DNA from: Candidatus Faecalibacterium faecigallinarum
Lineage (GTDB): Bacteria > Bacillota > Clostridia > Oscillospirales > Ruminococcaceae
Assembly (NCBI GenBank): GCA_019119685.1
Contig: DWWN01000013.1
Location: 1 to 40,112, forward strand
Direction: 5' to 3'
DNA: 40,112 nucleotides
Shown here: one piece after another, positions 1 to 8,825 of the stretch
Numbering within the stretch: position 1 is the stretch's first letter
How the letters are laid out: each line of letters begins with the position of its first letter
Translations under genes and position numbers: made by a program
Notes under the pieces: model-generated
Seen by the model: the letters and a program-made list of their open reading frames with translations, nothing else
Told to the model about the DNA's origin: nothing
Database searches by the model: none

Positions 1-2
1 CA

Positions 3-475
3 GTTGCGGTGCCCTGCTTTTGCTTCGGGCGTCGCTACGCCCTCGCAAAAGACAGACCGCTGCCCCTGCTCCGCTTCGGCTGTTTCTGCCGCAGGCAGCG
101 CCTCAGCTGCGCAGTCCCGCACGCGTGGGAGCCTCCCCTCTCCGTCACAGCGCAAAGCGCTGTGCCACCTCCCCCGCGGGGGAGGCAAGCGTACCTGCGT
201 CGGTTTTGGCAAAGTTTGTGGTAAGGAAAAGCTGAAAAAACTTCGTCTTACCACAAAGTTTTCCTTTGCCCACGGGCGTAAACTTGGCTCTCCCTCCGGG
301 AGAGCTGGTGAGACGCCCGCAAGGGCGGCGAGACTGAGAGGGGAGCCTCCCACGCGTGCGGGACTGCGCAGCTGAGGCGCTGCCTGTGGCAGAAACAGCC
401 GAAGCGGAGCAGGGGCAGCGGTCTGTCTTTTGCGAGGGCGTAGCGACGCCCGAAGCAAAAGCAGGGTACCGCAAC
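3..475. repeat. Large imperfect palindrome (140-bp inverted arms)
   Basis: Bases 3-142 and 336-475 are inverted copies of each other with only about three differences, one of which (11/467) would be a G-U pair in RNA. The centre (143-335) holds a smaller palindromic element also found at 16907-17108. Open frames here are mirror images of one another (similar proteins from both arms on opposite strands), as expected of a palindrome and not of genes. No ribosome binding site or recognisable protein is present. The left arm begins close to the window edge, so the repeat may extend further. There is no gene in 1-583. Confidence 0.85.
133..348 (-). repeat. Dispersed palindromic element, family A copy 1
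   Basis: Two hairpin-rich ends (CTCCCCCGCGGGGGAG and CTCTCCCTCCGGGAGAG cores, each beside CTTGGCTC- and GAGAGGGG-like motifs) face outward from an AT-richer centre containing GGTAAG...CTTACC. The same order of blocks, reverse-complemented, occurs at 16907-17108, so this is an inverted copy of a mobile or dispersed intergenic element. It resembles a non-coding MITE-like unit; no transposase is nearby. Confidence 0.75.
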
Positions 476-540
476 CGTGCCGCCGCAGGCGGCGGAGAGG
501 GCCAGAACAGAGAGGGGAGCCGCTAGGCGCGGGAGAGGCA

Positions 541-580
541 TAATAAAGGCCCGGACTATCGAGCGTCCGGGCCTTTATGG
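541..580. terminator. Bidirectional rho-independent terminator
   Basis: A 12-bp stem AAAGGCCCGGAC / GTCCGGGCCTTT with an 8-base loop lies just past the stop codon of the minus-strand regulator gene at 584. It is followed on the minus strand by an A/T-rich TTTATTAT run. Confidence 0.75.
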
Positions 581-583
581 TTT

Positions 584-955
584 TCAGATCACGTTTTCCA
601 GTAGTTCGGCCAGGGTGACGCCGTAGAGCTGGGCCAGCAGGACGAGGTTGGACATGGTGGGGTCGGTCTCGCCTGTCTCCCACTTTGAGACGGCCTGCCG
701 GGACACACCGAGGCTCTCGGCCACAAATTCCTGGGTCATTTTGCAGCGGGTGCGGTGGTCTTTGAGGGTCTCGGACAGGGTCTTGCGGACGGCGGCGGTC
801 TCCTTCTTCACCTCCTGGGCGCGGGCGTGGGTCTTGATGTAGAGCCACAGGGCCCGGATGCACAGGATCATCAGGACCACCGGTATCACAAAGACAGCGG
901 CCAGGATGAAGAAGGCTAAAAACATTCCGACAAGTTCGATCGCAGCAAGTTTCAT
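584..955 (-). CDS. Membrane-anchored Xre-family regulator
   Basis: 123 residues. Residues about 8-38 form one long hydrophobic segment (a membrane anchor). A charged linker with predicted coiled-coil character follows (about 40-65), then a C-terminal helix-turn-helix of the Xre/Cro type (about 66-120, with the recognition region SRQAVSKWETGETDP). An N-terminal anchor with a C-terminal HTH reverses the order of the Xre protein at 35475-36014. The start is supported by GGAGC about 10 bases before ATG. The upstream sequence 1000-1050 holds several TTGGTTGC/GCAAC inverted motifs that could be its own operators (inference). Its targets are unknown. Confidence 0.8.
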   Translation of the reverse strand: MKLAAIELVGMFLAFFILAAVFVIPVVLMILCIRALWLYIKTHARAQEVKKETAAVRKTLSETLKDHRTRCKMTQEFVAESLGVSRQAVSKWETGETDPTMSNLVLLAQLYGVTLAELLENVI

Positions 956-1024
956 AACGATCAGCTCCTTTCTTTTGGTGGCTCCAGCCTACCAGAAAGG
1001 GCCGGTTGCATCCACCAACTATCC

Positions 1025-1051
1025 CGCAACTTTTGGTTGCGGAACGCAGAT
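1025..1051. promoter_or_regulatory. CCGCAAC / GTTGCGG hairpin upstream of the Xre gene
   Basis: A 7-bp inverted repeat (CCGCAAC...GTTGCGG) lies between the stop of the LytM-like gene and the start of the Xre gene. Further TTGGTGG and GGTTGC motifs are close by. There is no T-run, so it is more likely an operator than a terminator. This assignment is inferred from position only. Confidence 0.35.
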
Positions 1052-1054
1052 GCG

Positions 1055-2383
1055 TCAAAATTCTTTCCAGAACAATCCCCCGCTGGTCTGGAACAGGGGC
1101 CAGGGGCTGATGCTCTTGCTGCCCAGCTTGAAGTCCATGGTCAAAGTCTCCCCCACCGGGCCCAGGGCGTCCCCGCGGGCGACGGTCTGCCCCGGCTGGA
1201 CGTGGATGCTGCCCAGGCCATACAGGTAGCTGCGCAGGCCGCAGCCGTGGTCGATCACCACCGTGTTGCCGGTCAGGCCTAGATTCTGGGCCACCGCCAC
1301 TACCCCGTCGGCGGGGGCGCGCACCGGGTCGCCGGGGATGGTGTAGAGCAGCGTCGAGTTGGACTGCCCCGCTCGGGCCCCGCTCATCACCTTGGTTTGG
1401 CCGTAGTCCAAAAGGACGGTGTACAGCTCCACCGGGCACAGGAAGGCCCCGTGCCACATCTTTTCCCGGGCGGGGGCCTCGTAGAGGGACCAGATCACGC
1501 TGCGGAACTCCTCGGCAGCGCCGTCGGGGGCGGGCGGGTCGGGCTGGGCCTCGGCCTCGCCAAAGGACTTGGCCGTCACCACCAGGGTGAGGGGCAGGGT
1601 TTCGCCGTTCACGGTGACGGCGATGTCGTGGCTGCCGGCCGAGGCGTTGTAGGCTGCGGGGATATAGCACCGCCAGCCCGCCGGGCTGCGGACGCACTGG
1701 ACGCTGCCGAGGTCGGTCTCGACGGCGGGGGTGCCGCTGCCCACCATGCCGCTGATCTCGAGGGCGGCCACCCCGCCCTGCTCGATCCGCTGGGCCGAAA
1801 GGGTCAGCTCGGCCGAAGCCTGGATGGTGAACCGGAAGGCGTACCGGTAATACCCCGCCGGCCGGGCCGGCCGCTCCAGGCCGCTGCCCGGCAGGACGGC
1901 CCCGTCGGAGGGCTGGCCGAAACCGACGTCGGTCATCCCCACAGGCAGCCGCCAGACCGTCAGCTCGGCCTTGTATTCCCCGTTGGCGGGGTAGAGGAAG
2001 GCCGCATAATCCTCCACCGGGCCGTCGAAATAGGCCGCGTCCCCCATGCCGTCGGCGGTGATGCGCAGGGTGGCGTATGTAGCCCATTCGGGCAGGGTGA
2101 TCTCCGGGTGGGCCTCATAGAGGACGCCCAGTTTTTCCACCGACAGGGTGGAAGGGCTGTAAAAGGCCTTGTCCAGCATCCCGCCCACCAGCGGCACCCG
2201 CCAGCGGCTGCCGTTCACCGTCAGGGCCGCCCCGCCAAACTGGGCGTCGGGGGCGGGCAGGCTGCCGCTGGTGGTAAAAGCGTAGCTGGCCGCCATCACC
2301 GCCCCCAGCAGGACGGCCACCCCCAGCGCCACCCCCAGCAGCCACAGCAGGATCTGCCGGATAATATGCAATACGGTCCGCAT
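1055..2383 (-). CDS. Membrane-anchored, degenerate LytM/M23-like protein
   Basis: 442 residues. An N-terminal membrane segment (about 10-35) is followed by a long extracytoplasmic part with a beta-rich, Ig-like stretch (about 185-270). The C-terminal region (about 330-435) has the layout of a LytM/M23 peptidase (PVRAPADGVV, VVIDHGCGLRSYLYGL, VQPGQTVARGDALGPVG). The zinc ligands appear lost: there is no HxxxD motif before the conserved GxPVxAPxDG-like block, and the usual HLHF is replaced by LTMDFKLG. It is therefore probably a catalytically dead scaffold, as known for some SpoIIQ/EnvC-type proteins. The start has a clear AGGAGG 7 bases before ATG. It could be a divergent SpoIIQ-like partner of the nearby SpoIIP, but that is only inference. 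Confidence 0.75.
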   Translation of the reverse strand: MRTVLHIIRQILLWLLGVALGVAVLLGAVMAASYAFTTSGSLPAPDAQFGGAALTVNGSRWRVPLVGGMLDKAFYSPSTLSVEKLGVLYEAHPEITLPEWATYATLRITADGMGDAAYFDGPVEDYAAFLYPANGEYKAELTVWRLPVGMTDVGFGQPSDGAVLPGSGLERPARPAGYYRYAFRFTIQASAELTLSAQRIEQGGVAALEISGMVGSGTPAVETDLGSVQCVRSPAGWRCYIPAAYNASAGSHDIAVTVNGETLPLTLVVTAKSFGEAEAQPDPPAPDGAAEEFRSVIWSLYEAPAREKMWHGAFLCPVELYTVLLDYGQTKVMSGARAGQSNSTLLYTIPGDPVRAPADGVVAVAQNLGLTGNTVVIDHGCGLRSYLYGLGSIHVQPGQTVARGDALGPVGETLTMDFKLGSKSISPWPLFQTSGGLFWKEF

Positions 2384-2424
2384 ACCGATTCCTCCTCTTT
2401 CTCACGTCCGCACACATTCAGAGA

Positions 2425-2473
2425 AACAGAAAGGGCGCACCGAAAGGGAGCAGAATGTCCCCCGGTGCGCCCT
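2425..2473 (-). terminator. Rho-independent terminator
   Basis: An 11-bp stem AGGGCGCACCG / CGGTGCGCCCT, followed on the minus strand by TTTCTGTTTC, ends the small membrane-protein gene that stops at 2521. It also separates that gene from the LytM-like gene. Confidence 0.8.
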
Positions 2474-2520
2474 GAATCCATTTTTGCCAGGGCATGGATA
2501 CCCTGTTGAAGCCGCGCTGC

Positions 2521-2862
2521 TTACTCGGCGGCGTCCTCGCCGTCCTCACCGGCGGCAGGCTCTGCGGCGTCCTCGGCGTCAGCGGGGATGGCCTCGTCCT
2601 CCCCGAACAGCAGACGCTCGTATTCGTCCAGCTCCTTCTCACGGCGGCGGAGGTAGACAGCCACGGCGGCCAGTGCACCGGCGACGGCGGCCAGCGCTGC
2701 GATGACGGCGATCAGACAGGATTTCTTCATAGGTCGAGCACTCTCCTTTTCACGCGCAAGGCGTTTTTTCAAGTCATGGTACCGGTCGGCGAGGCGGAGC
2801 AGCAGCCGCAGCCCCCAGGACAGGGCCGTCAGCATATGGACAGAAAGTTTGAGCATCAACAT
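2521..2862 (-). CDS. Small hypothetical membrane protein with acidic tail
   Basis: 113 residues from ATG 2862, which has AGGAGG 9 bases upstream. A hydrophobic/amphipathic N-terminal segment is followed by a basic stretch (RLADRYHDLKKRLAREKE). Then comes a clear membrane segment (LIAVIAALAAVAGALAAVAVYL), an acidic EKELDEYERLLFGEDE motif and an alanine/glutamate-rich tail. An internal ATG at 2730 (MKKSCLIAV...) with a weaker GGAG would give a 69-residue single-span protein and is a real alternative. I do not recognise the family. It lies between mutY and the LytM-like gene with its own terminator. Confidence 0.6.
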   Translation of the reverse strand: MLMLKLSVHMLTALSWGLRLLLRLADRYHDLKKRLAREKESARPMKKSCLIAVIAALAAVAGALAAVAVYLRRREKELDEYERLLFGEDEAIPADAEDAAEPAAGEDGEDAAE

Positions 2863-2968
2863 AACAGCCGCCCTCCTACCCGGCAGGGGCAGCATTCGGC
2901 GCATACCCCCGGAATATCTCTATTATACCCGCAGCGAAGCAAAATTACAACCGTAAAGGCCAAAATTT

Positions 2969-4024
2969 CTATGCTTCCAGCAGAAATTTGCGGTAGGCTT
3001 TGAACGCGCCGGGCAGGGCGTAGCGGCCTTCGAGGCCGTCGCGGCCCGCCCAGACGCAGCCGCTGGGGGCGGGCTGGTCCGGCACGGTGAGCTTCCAGCC
3101 GCTCATCCGCCACTCCACATGGGTGAAGATGTGCTTGGCCGCGGGCAGGGGCGCGGGCTCGCCGCTGCCGGGGTCGAGCCCCAGGGCGGCCAGCGCCTGC
3201 CGCACCGCCGGACCGTCCAGCTGCAGGCCTTCAAACGCGGGTGGCTGCCACAGCCCGGCCAGCAGGCCGCCTTCCGGCCGTTTTTGGAGCAGCCATTCGC
3301 CGGTCGCAGCGTTCTGGACCAGGGCCACCGTCACCGGCAGGACCCGGCGTGGCTTGGGCGCGGCCTTGCAGGGCAGGGCCTCGGCGGCGCCGGCTTTGCG
3401 CCCCTCGCAGAGGGCGGCCAGCGGGCACTGGGCGCACAGCGGCGCGCCGCCCGGCAGGCAGACCAGCGCGCCCAGCTCCATCAAAGCCTGGTTGTAGTCG
3501 CCGGGGGCGTCGGGGGGCTGGTGCTCCATCACCCGCTGGGTGAACCGCTTTTTGACGGCGGGGTCGGTGATGGGGCCGCTGTCGTTGTACAGCCGGGCGA
3601 ACACCCGCAGGACGTTGCCGTCCACCGCGGGGGCGGCCAGCCCGAACCCAATGGAAGCGATGGCCCCGGCGGTGTAGGGCCCGATGCCGGGCAGGGCCAG
3701 CAGGGCGTCATAGCTGGCGGGCAAATGGCCGCCGTACTGCCGGCAGACCTGCTGGGCGGCTTTCTGCATACTGTGCACCCGGCGGTAATAGCCCAGCCCC
3801 TCCCACAGCTTGTCCAGCCGCTCGGGCGGGCAGGCCGCCAGGGCCGGGATGTCGGGCAGCTCCCGGATAAAGCGCTCGTAATAGGGCAGGGCCGCGGCCA
3901 CGCGGGTCTGCTGCAGCATGATCTCGCTGACCCAGATGTGGTAGGGGGTGGGGTCGTCCCGGAAGGGCAGGCTGCGCCGGTTCCGGTAAAACCAGTCCAA
4001 AAGGGCGGGGGCAATCTTTTCCAC
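2969..4024 (-). CDS. mutY: A/G-specific adenine DNA glycosylase MutY
   Basis: 351 residues. It removes adenine mispaired with 8-oxoguanine in base excision repair. The sequence shows the catalytic-Glu block SEIMLQQTRV (about 33-42), the helix-hairpin-helix LPGIGPYTAGAIASIGF with the catalytic Asp in VDGNVLRV, a four-cysteine iron-sulfur loop (CLPGGAPLCAQCPLAALC), and a C-terminal NUDIX-like domain that reads 8-oxoG. The first possible start (TTG 4030) lies one base after the ribosome binding site, so GTG 4024, seven bases after GAGG, is preferred. It is downstream of asnS but separated from it by a terminator. Confidence 0.93.
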   Translation of the reverse strand: MEKIAPALLDWFYRNRRSLPFRDDPTPYHIWVSEIMLQQTRVAAALPYYERFIRELPDIPALAACPPERLDKLWEGLGYYRRVHSMQKAAQQVCRQYGGHLPASYDALLALPGIGPYTAGAIASIGFGLAAPAVDGNVLRVFARLYNDSGPITDPAVKKRFTQRVMEHQPPDAPGDYNQALMELGALVCLPGGAPLCAQCPLAALCEGRKAGAAEALPCKAAPKPRRVLPVTVALVQNAATGEWLLQKRPEGGLLAGLWQPPAFEGLQLDGPAVRQALAALGLDPGSGEPAPLPAAKHIFTHVEWRMSGWKLTVPDQPAPSGCVWAGRDGLEGRYALPGAFKAYRKFLLEA

Positions 4025-4040
4025 AGTCAAACCTCGTTTA

Positions 4041-4079
4041 CAAAAGAGCCCGTCCGGCTGGCGGGTGCAGACGGACGGG
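4041..4079 (-). terminator. asnS terminator
   Basis: The stem CCCGTCCG / CGGACGGG, followed on the minus strand by CTCTTTTG, lies between the asnS stop and the mutY start. Confidence 0.75.
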
Positions 4080-4126
4080 ACACAGAAGAAAAATGCAGCG
4101 CTAGGAACCCCGGCGGCGGAACGTTG

Positions 4127-5515
<1,389 letters not shown>

Positions 5516-5550
5516 ACGTTTCCTCCATGCAAGTGCACACGATTTTGATC

Positions 5551-5718
5551 TGTCCGGCCAGGCGGCGTGTACGGCTGGCTGGACACCGACAGGGAAATTT
5601 TCCGGCGAGAGTGTGCGAGGCGCAGCCGAGTGCATGGTCCGGCGGAAAATTTTGTCGGAAGGAGAATCCAAAGGGGGAAACATTTCTGTCTTGCGCAGGC
5701 AGAAATGGGTCCCTCTTT
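5551..5718 (+). repeat. Dispersed three-hairpin element, family B copy 1
   Basis: It contains three successive inverted repeats: GTCCGGCCAG..CTGGCTGGAC, AAATTTTCCG..CGGAAAATTT (with a small inner GGC-GCA-GCC hairpin), and CATTTCTG..CAGAAATG. The same order, spacing and orientation recur at 36058-36233. This copy lies inside the asnS leader between the T-box terminator and the start codon. Unlike copy 2, its first hairpin has no T-run on the minus strand, which fits the need for transcription to pass into asnS. Confidence 0.8.
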
Positions 5719-5723
5719 GACAT

Positions 5724-6027
5724 GAAAAAAGACAGCTTTTGCCCTTTCTCCAGGGCGAACAAGCTGTCTTGTAATGTCCGCGGTGCCACCTGAATTCACC
5801 GGCCGGCGGCCGGTCTCGTTATGCTCCGTCCCGTCCAAAGCAGGATAAGCACTCCCCTTCTAACGCTGGGGCGGGCGGCGCGCCTACTGCCCGTCTTGCG
5901 CACAAAGCGGGGTTCAGCTTGCAGCTCCCGGGTGTTCTTTCGCTTCCCCTGCGGGCAGGCTTCACAGCGCCGCCTGCTCTCTGGGCCGTCGTGGGGGGAG
6001 GTACTTTTCCCGATCAAGGCTTTTCAT
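5724..6027 (-). promoter_or_regulatory. T-box riboswitch, asparagine specifier
   Basis: Read on the minus strand, the leader has the Stem I GA-motif CAGAGAGC, then GAACACCCGGGAGC with AAC (5934-5936) in the specifier position, which is an asparagine codon. The T-box AGGTGGCACCGCGG follows at 5778-5791, then a terminator (AAGACAGCTT..AAAGCTGTC with TTTTTT, 5724-5771). Uncharged tRNA-Asn should pair with AAC and the T-box and prevent termination. The specifier matches the downstream asnS exactly. Confidence 0.95.
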
Positions 6028-6033
6028 GCTGGA

Positions 6034-6062
6034 ACTATAGCATATCTGCGCGGGTTTGTCAA
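6034..6062 (-). promoter_or_regulatory. Promoter of the asnS T-box leader
   Basis: -35 TTGACA (6057-6062), 17-base spacer, -10 TATAGT (6034-6039) on the minus strand. It overlaps the last codons of spoIIP. Confidence 0.8.
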
Positions 6063-7183
6063 CCGGCCCCTGTAAAAAGGGAGGCCAGGGCGTTGGCGGC
6101 CAGCTGCCCGGCGTAGAGGGCCTCGTTGAGGTTGTTGCCGTGGGTGCCGATCTCGATCAGCAGGCTGCCGGTGGTCAGGTCCTGGTTGTAGAACCGGTAG
6201 CTGAACAGGACCGGCCGGGTAAAGCCGGGGTACATCCCTTCCATGGCCCCCTCCCAGGCGGCGGCAAAGCGCAGGTTCTGCCGCCAGTTGGGCAGGGAGA
6301 CGGTGGACCCGTTGTCGCACCCGCAGATCAGCATGACCTGGGCGGCCTTGCGGCCGTTCACCTCCGCCACCGGGGCCACGCGGGTGCCGTCCTCCTTTTC
6401 GATGGCGTCCCGGTGGACGTCCAGCACCACCTTGATGCTGGGGTACTGGGCCAGGTACTGCTGGACCACCGCCCGGCTGTTGGCATAGCTGCCGGTGTAG
6501 CTGGGGTAGTCGTTCAGCGTCTCGTCGTGGAGGGTGTGGATGCCGGCGGCGTTGAGGGTGTCGGCCATGACGGCCCCCACTGCGCACATATTGGCGGCCC
6601 GGTCGGTGGTGCGGGCCCCGTCCCCCGGCAGGAACCACAGCCCTTCGGCGGGGCGGTAGCACTCGGTGGCGTGGGTGTGCATGATGAGCACCTGGGGCTC
6701 GGGGCTGTTCAGCTCGATGGCAAAGGGCAGAGGGTTCTGGACTTCAGCCGCCACCTCGGCGGCGGAAACGCTGGTGTTGTTCTTGATGGTGCCGGCGGTG
6801 CAGGCGATGTACTTTTCGCCGCTGCCCTGCCCGTAGGAGGTCTCGGTCACGGCGCCGGCGTCGGCGGGCTTGTCGGCGTCGGTCAGCAGGGGGACCAGAT
6901 ACCGCTCGATGGCGGTGGAGTCGAGCGCGGGCGCGGGCGCTGTGGAGGAGGCCGGGGCTTCGCCGGCGCTGTCGGCGGCGGGGGCCTCCCCTGCCGCCTG
7001 CCTGCCCCATTCCAGGGCGGTGCGCAGGGCGGGCAGAGGGCCCACCAGCGCCCCGGCCAAAGCCAGCGCCGGGCCCCGGCCCCAGATGGTCAGGGCCAGC
7101 ATCACCGCCGCCGCAGCCAGGGCCGCCCGGCCTGTCCCCGGGCCGGCCCGGCTTGGCTTTGCCTGCCTGTGCTCCTGCTGCAT
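6059..7183 (-). CDS. spoIIP: Stage II sporulation protein P (peptidoglycan hydrolase)
   Basis: 374 residues. In spore formers SpoIIP works with SpoIID and SpoIIM to thin septal peptidoglycan during engulfment, using amidase and endopeptidase activity. A basic N-terminus and one membrane segment (about 22-50) lead to an Ala/Pro-rich linker, then the SpoIIP domain (about 150-370) with MHTHATECY, LDVHRD and LLIEIGTHGNNLNEA, which supply the zinc and catalytic residues. ATG 7183 follows a GGGGGCGGG site; the frame is open a few codons further upstream. It lies 62 bases after gpr on the same strand, the usual gpr-spoIIP operon. Confidence 0.93.
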   Translation of the reverse strand: MQQEHRQAKPSRAGPGTGRAALAAAAVMLALTIWGRGPALALAGALVGPLPALRTALEWGRQAAGEAPAADSAGEAPASSTAPAPALDSTAIERYLVPLLTDADKPADAGAVTETSYGQGSGEKYIACTAGTIKNNTSVSAAEVAAEVQNPLPFAIELNSPEPQVLIMHTHATECYRPAEGLWFLPGDGARTTDRAANMCAVGAVMADTLNAAGIHTLHDETLNDYPSYTGSYANSRAVVQQYLAQYPSIKVVLDVHRDAIEKEDGTRVAPVAEVNGRKAAQVMLICGCDNGSTVSLPNWRQNLRFAAAWEGAMEGMYPGFTRPVLFSYRFYNQDLTTGSLLIEIGTHGNNLNEALYAGQLAANALASLFTGAG

Positions 7184-7245
7184 CCGCCCGCCCCCTTTCC
7201 CGTGGTGATACACACCATTTGTATGCGGGGCGGGGAGGATCTATG

Positions 7246-8031
7246 TCACTGGCTGGCCAGCCAGCACAGCTGGTTGACGGTCAGGCGGGGCTGCAGGGCC
7301 CGGTTGATGGCCGCCCCCAGCAGGGCCGCCCCGTGGGCGATGACGCTGTCCAGCGCGCGGGGCGCGACCACCAGGTCCCGGCCTTCGGCGGCCTCCATCA
7401 GGGTGGGGATGCCCGCCGCGATGACCGGCAGACCCAGCCCGGCGGCGTCCAGATGGCGGCCGCTGCGGGGCTGGGCCGGCGCAAGCCCGGTGTCGGACAG
7501 CTGGATGGTGCGGCCCAGCCGCTCGGGCTCGGCGGTGCACAGGCTGTCCACGCAGAGGAGGGCCGCGGGCCGCACCGCCTCCACCAGGGCCGCGGCCAAA
7601 GCCTGCAGGCTGATGCCCGCCGCCTGGGACACCCCCGGCGCCACCGCCGCCACCGGCCGGATGCCCCGCACCGGCAGGACGTGGCCCATCGTGACCAGGA
7701 TGTGCTGGACGGTGCGGGGGCCCAGGGCGTCGGCCGTCACCCGGCGGTTGCCCACCCCCAGCACCAGCACCGGCCCGGCCGGGGGCAGCAGGGCGGCCAG
7801 CTCGGCCGCCGCCGTCTCGATGAGGGAGACATCCCGCTCGTCCAGCAAATGGAGGCTGGGGGTCTCCAGTGTGACGTAGCGGCCCCGCGGCCGGGCCAGG
7901 CCGTCCCGGGCCACCTCCACCCGGGTGATGGTCACCCCGCCCCGCCGGACCGACGCCAGCCGCACCCCGCCGTCGCCGCCGGCCTCCTGTCCGGAGCCGA
8001 AAAGCTCGTCCGCCATGTCTGTATAGCGCAT
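7246..8031 (-). CDS. gpr: Spore germination protease GPR (short form)
   Basis: 261 residues. GPR degrades small acid-soluble spore proteins at germination. It matches the family at RYTDMADEL (propeptide cleavage-like site), VLGVGNRRVTADALGP and RTIQLSDTGLAP, and in the block LGLPVIAAGIPT. It is clearly shorter than the roughly 370-residue Bacillus enzyme (recalled), with loops and C-terminus trimmed. The start ATG has AAAGGAGG seven to nine bases upstream. It is first in an operon with spoIIP and divergent from rpsT. I found no convincing forespore promoter in the AT-rich gap. Confidence 0.9.
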   Translation of the reverse strand: MRYTDMADELFGSGQEAGGDGGVRLASVRRGGVTITRVEVARDGLARPRGRYVTLETPSLHLLDERDVSLIETAAAELAALLPPAGPVLVLGVGNRRVTADALGPRTVQHILVTMGHVLPVRGIRPVAAVAPGVSQAAGISLQALAAALVEAVRPAALLCVDSLCTAEPERLGRTIQLSDTGLAPAQPRSGRHLDAAGLGLPVIAAGIPTLMEAAEGRDLVVAPRALDSVIAHGAALLGAAINRALQPRLTVNQLCWLASQ

Positions 8032-8120
8032 TTTGCCGCCTCCTTTGGCCGGGTTTGGGCCCGCCTTTTGGCCAAAGTGTGGGCAAATAAAAATTTTTCA
8101 AACAAAATTTCAAAAAAAGC

Positions 8121-8149
8121 TTGCGCAGATGCGGCGAATATGGTATCAT
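8121..8149 (+). promoter_or_regulatory. rpsT promoter
   Basis: -35 TTGCGC (8121-8126), 17-base spacer, -10 TATCAT (8144-8149), about 40 bases before the rpsT start. The rest of the gap 8032-8188 is AT-rich. Confidence 0.65.
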
Positions 8150-8188
8150 AAGATGCGCTGTTATAGGTAGCCAAGGAGGTGGAACGAA

Positions 8189-8449
8189 TTGCCTAACATC
8201 AAATCTCAGAAGGACCGCGTTGTCCAGTCTGCTGCAGAGCGGGCACACAACAAGGCCATTAAGACCAACCTGAAAACAGTCGTCAAGAAGGCAAACGCTG
8301 CCATCGATGCCAAAGCCGCTGACAAGGACGCAACTGTCCTGGCTGCTGTTTCCGCGATCGACAAGGCCCGCGCCAAGGGCGTGCTGAAGAAAAACACCGC
8401 GTCCCGCAAGATCAGCCGTATGGCCAAGCGCGCCAACAAGGCAGTCTAA
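8189..8449 (+). CDS. rpsT: 30S ribosomal protein S20
   Basis: 86 residues, lysine- and alanine-rich, the normal size for S20, which binds 16S rRNA and helps early 30S assembly. The N-terminus PNIKSQKDRV and the C-terminal SRKISRMAKRANKAV are typical. The start codon is TTG, placed 8 bases after a perfect AAGGAGGT. No in-frame ATG lies nearby, so the rare start is real; TTG starts are known for S20 genes in other bacteria. It is divergent from gpr. Confidence 0.97.
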   Translation: MPNIKSQKDRVVQSAAERAHNKAIKTNLKTVVKKANAAIDAKAADKDATVLAAVSAIDKARAKGVLKKNTASRKISRMAKRANKAV

Positions 8450-8454
8450 GCCGC

Positions 8455-8745
8455 TCACGACTGGTTCGATACGATTGACGAGCAAAGCTCTCCGCGCCAC
8501 TCATCCGGCAGGAGAGCTTTTGTTTTTGCTGTCTCCAGCAGGCCGTCGGGGCCGGGCGCAGGCTCGGGCAGGCAGGCCCAGGCCAGGGCATACCCCAGGC
8601 AGACCGCCCCTGCAAGGAGCAGCGCCGCCGGCCCATAGCCGGGGCCGCGGCCGCAGAAAGCGGCCCACAGCCCCTGCCCCGCCCAGAAAAAGGACGGCAG
8701 GCCGGCCAGCGCCGCCGACAGACCAAAGCAAAACCAACGGAACAT
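8455..8745 (-). CDS. Possible small membrane protein after spoVAE
   Basis: 96 residues from ATG 8745, which has AAGGGGG about nine bases upstream. Two hydrophobic segments (FRWFCFGLSAALAGLPSFFW and GPAALLLAGAVCLGYALAWACL) are followed by a tail that runs through the rpsT terminator hairpin on the opposite strand. No family recognised. It lies 80 bases downstream of spoVAE on the same strand and could be the last gene of that operon. The overlap with the terminator lowers confidence. Confidence 0.4.
   Translation of the reverse strand: MFRWFCFGLSAALAGLPSFFWAGQGLWAAFCGRGPGYGPAALLLAGAVCLGYALAWACLPEPAPGPDGLLETAKTKALLPDEWRGELCSSIVSNQS
8484..8527 (+). terminator. rpsT terminator
   Basis: The stem AAAGCTCTCC / GGAGAGCTTT, followed by TGTTTTTG, lies just after rpsT. 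Confidence 0.85.
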
Positions 8746-8825
8746 ATGTAAACGCCCCCTTTTGCCCTCCAGCATACAGCGGCAGAGGCGCGAAGGCGCG
8801 TGTTGTGTGTCGAGACCGGGGGCAG

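Noticed and set aside
4-541. Several 70-120 residue frames on both strands
   Set aside because: They are mirror translations of the palindromic repeat and have no ribosome binding site.
5516-5683. 56-codon N-terminal extension of AsnRS
   Set aside because: It translates repeat element B; the real start at 5515 has GGAGG and gives the usual protein length.
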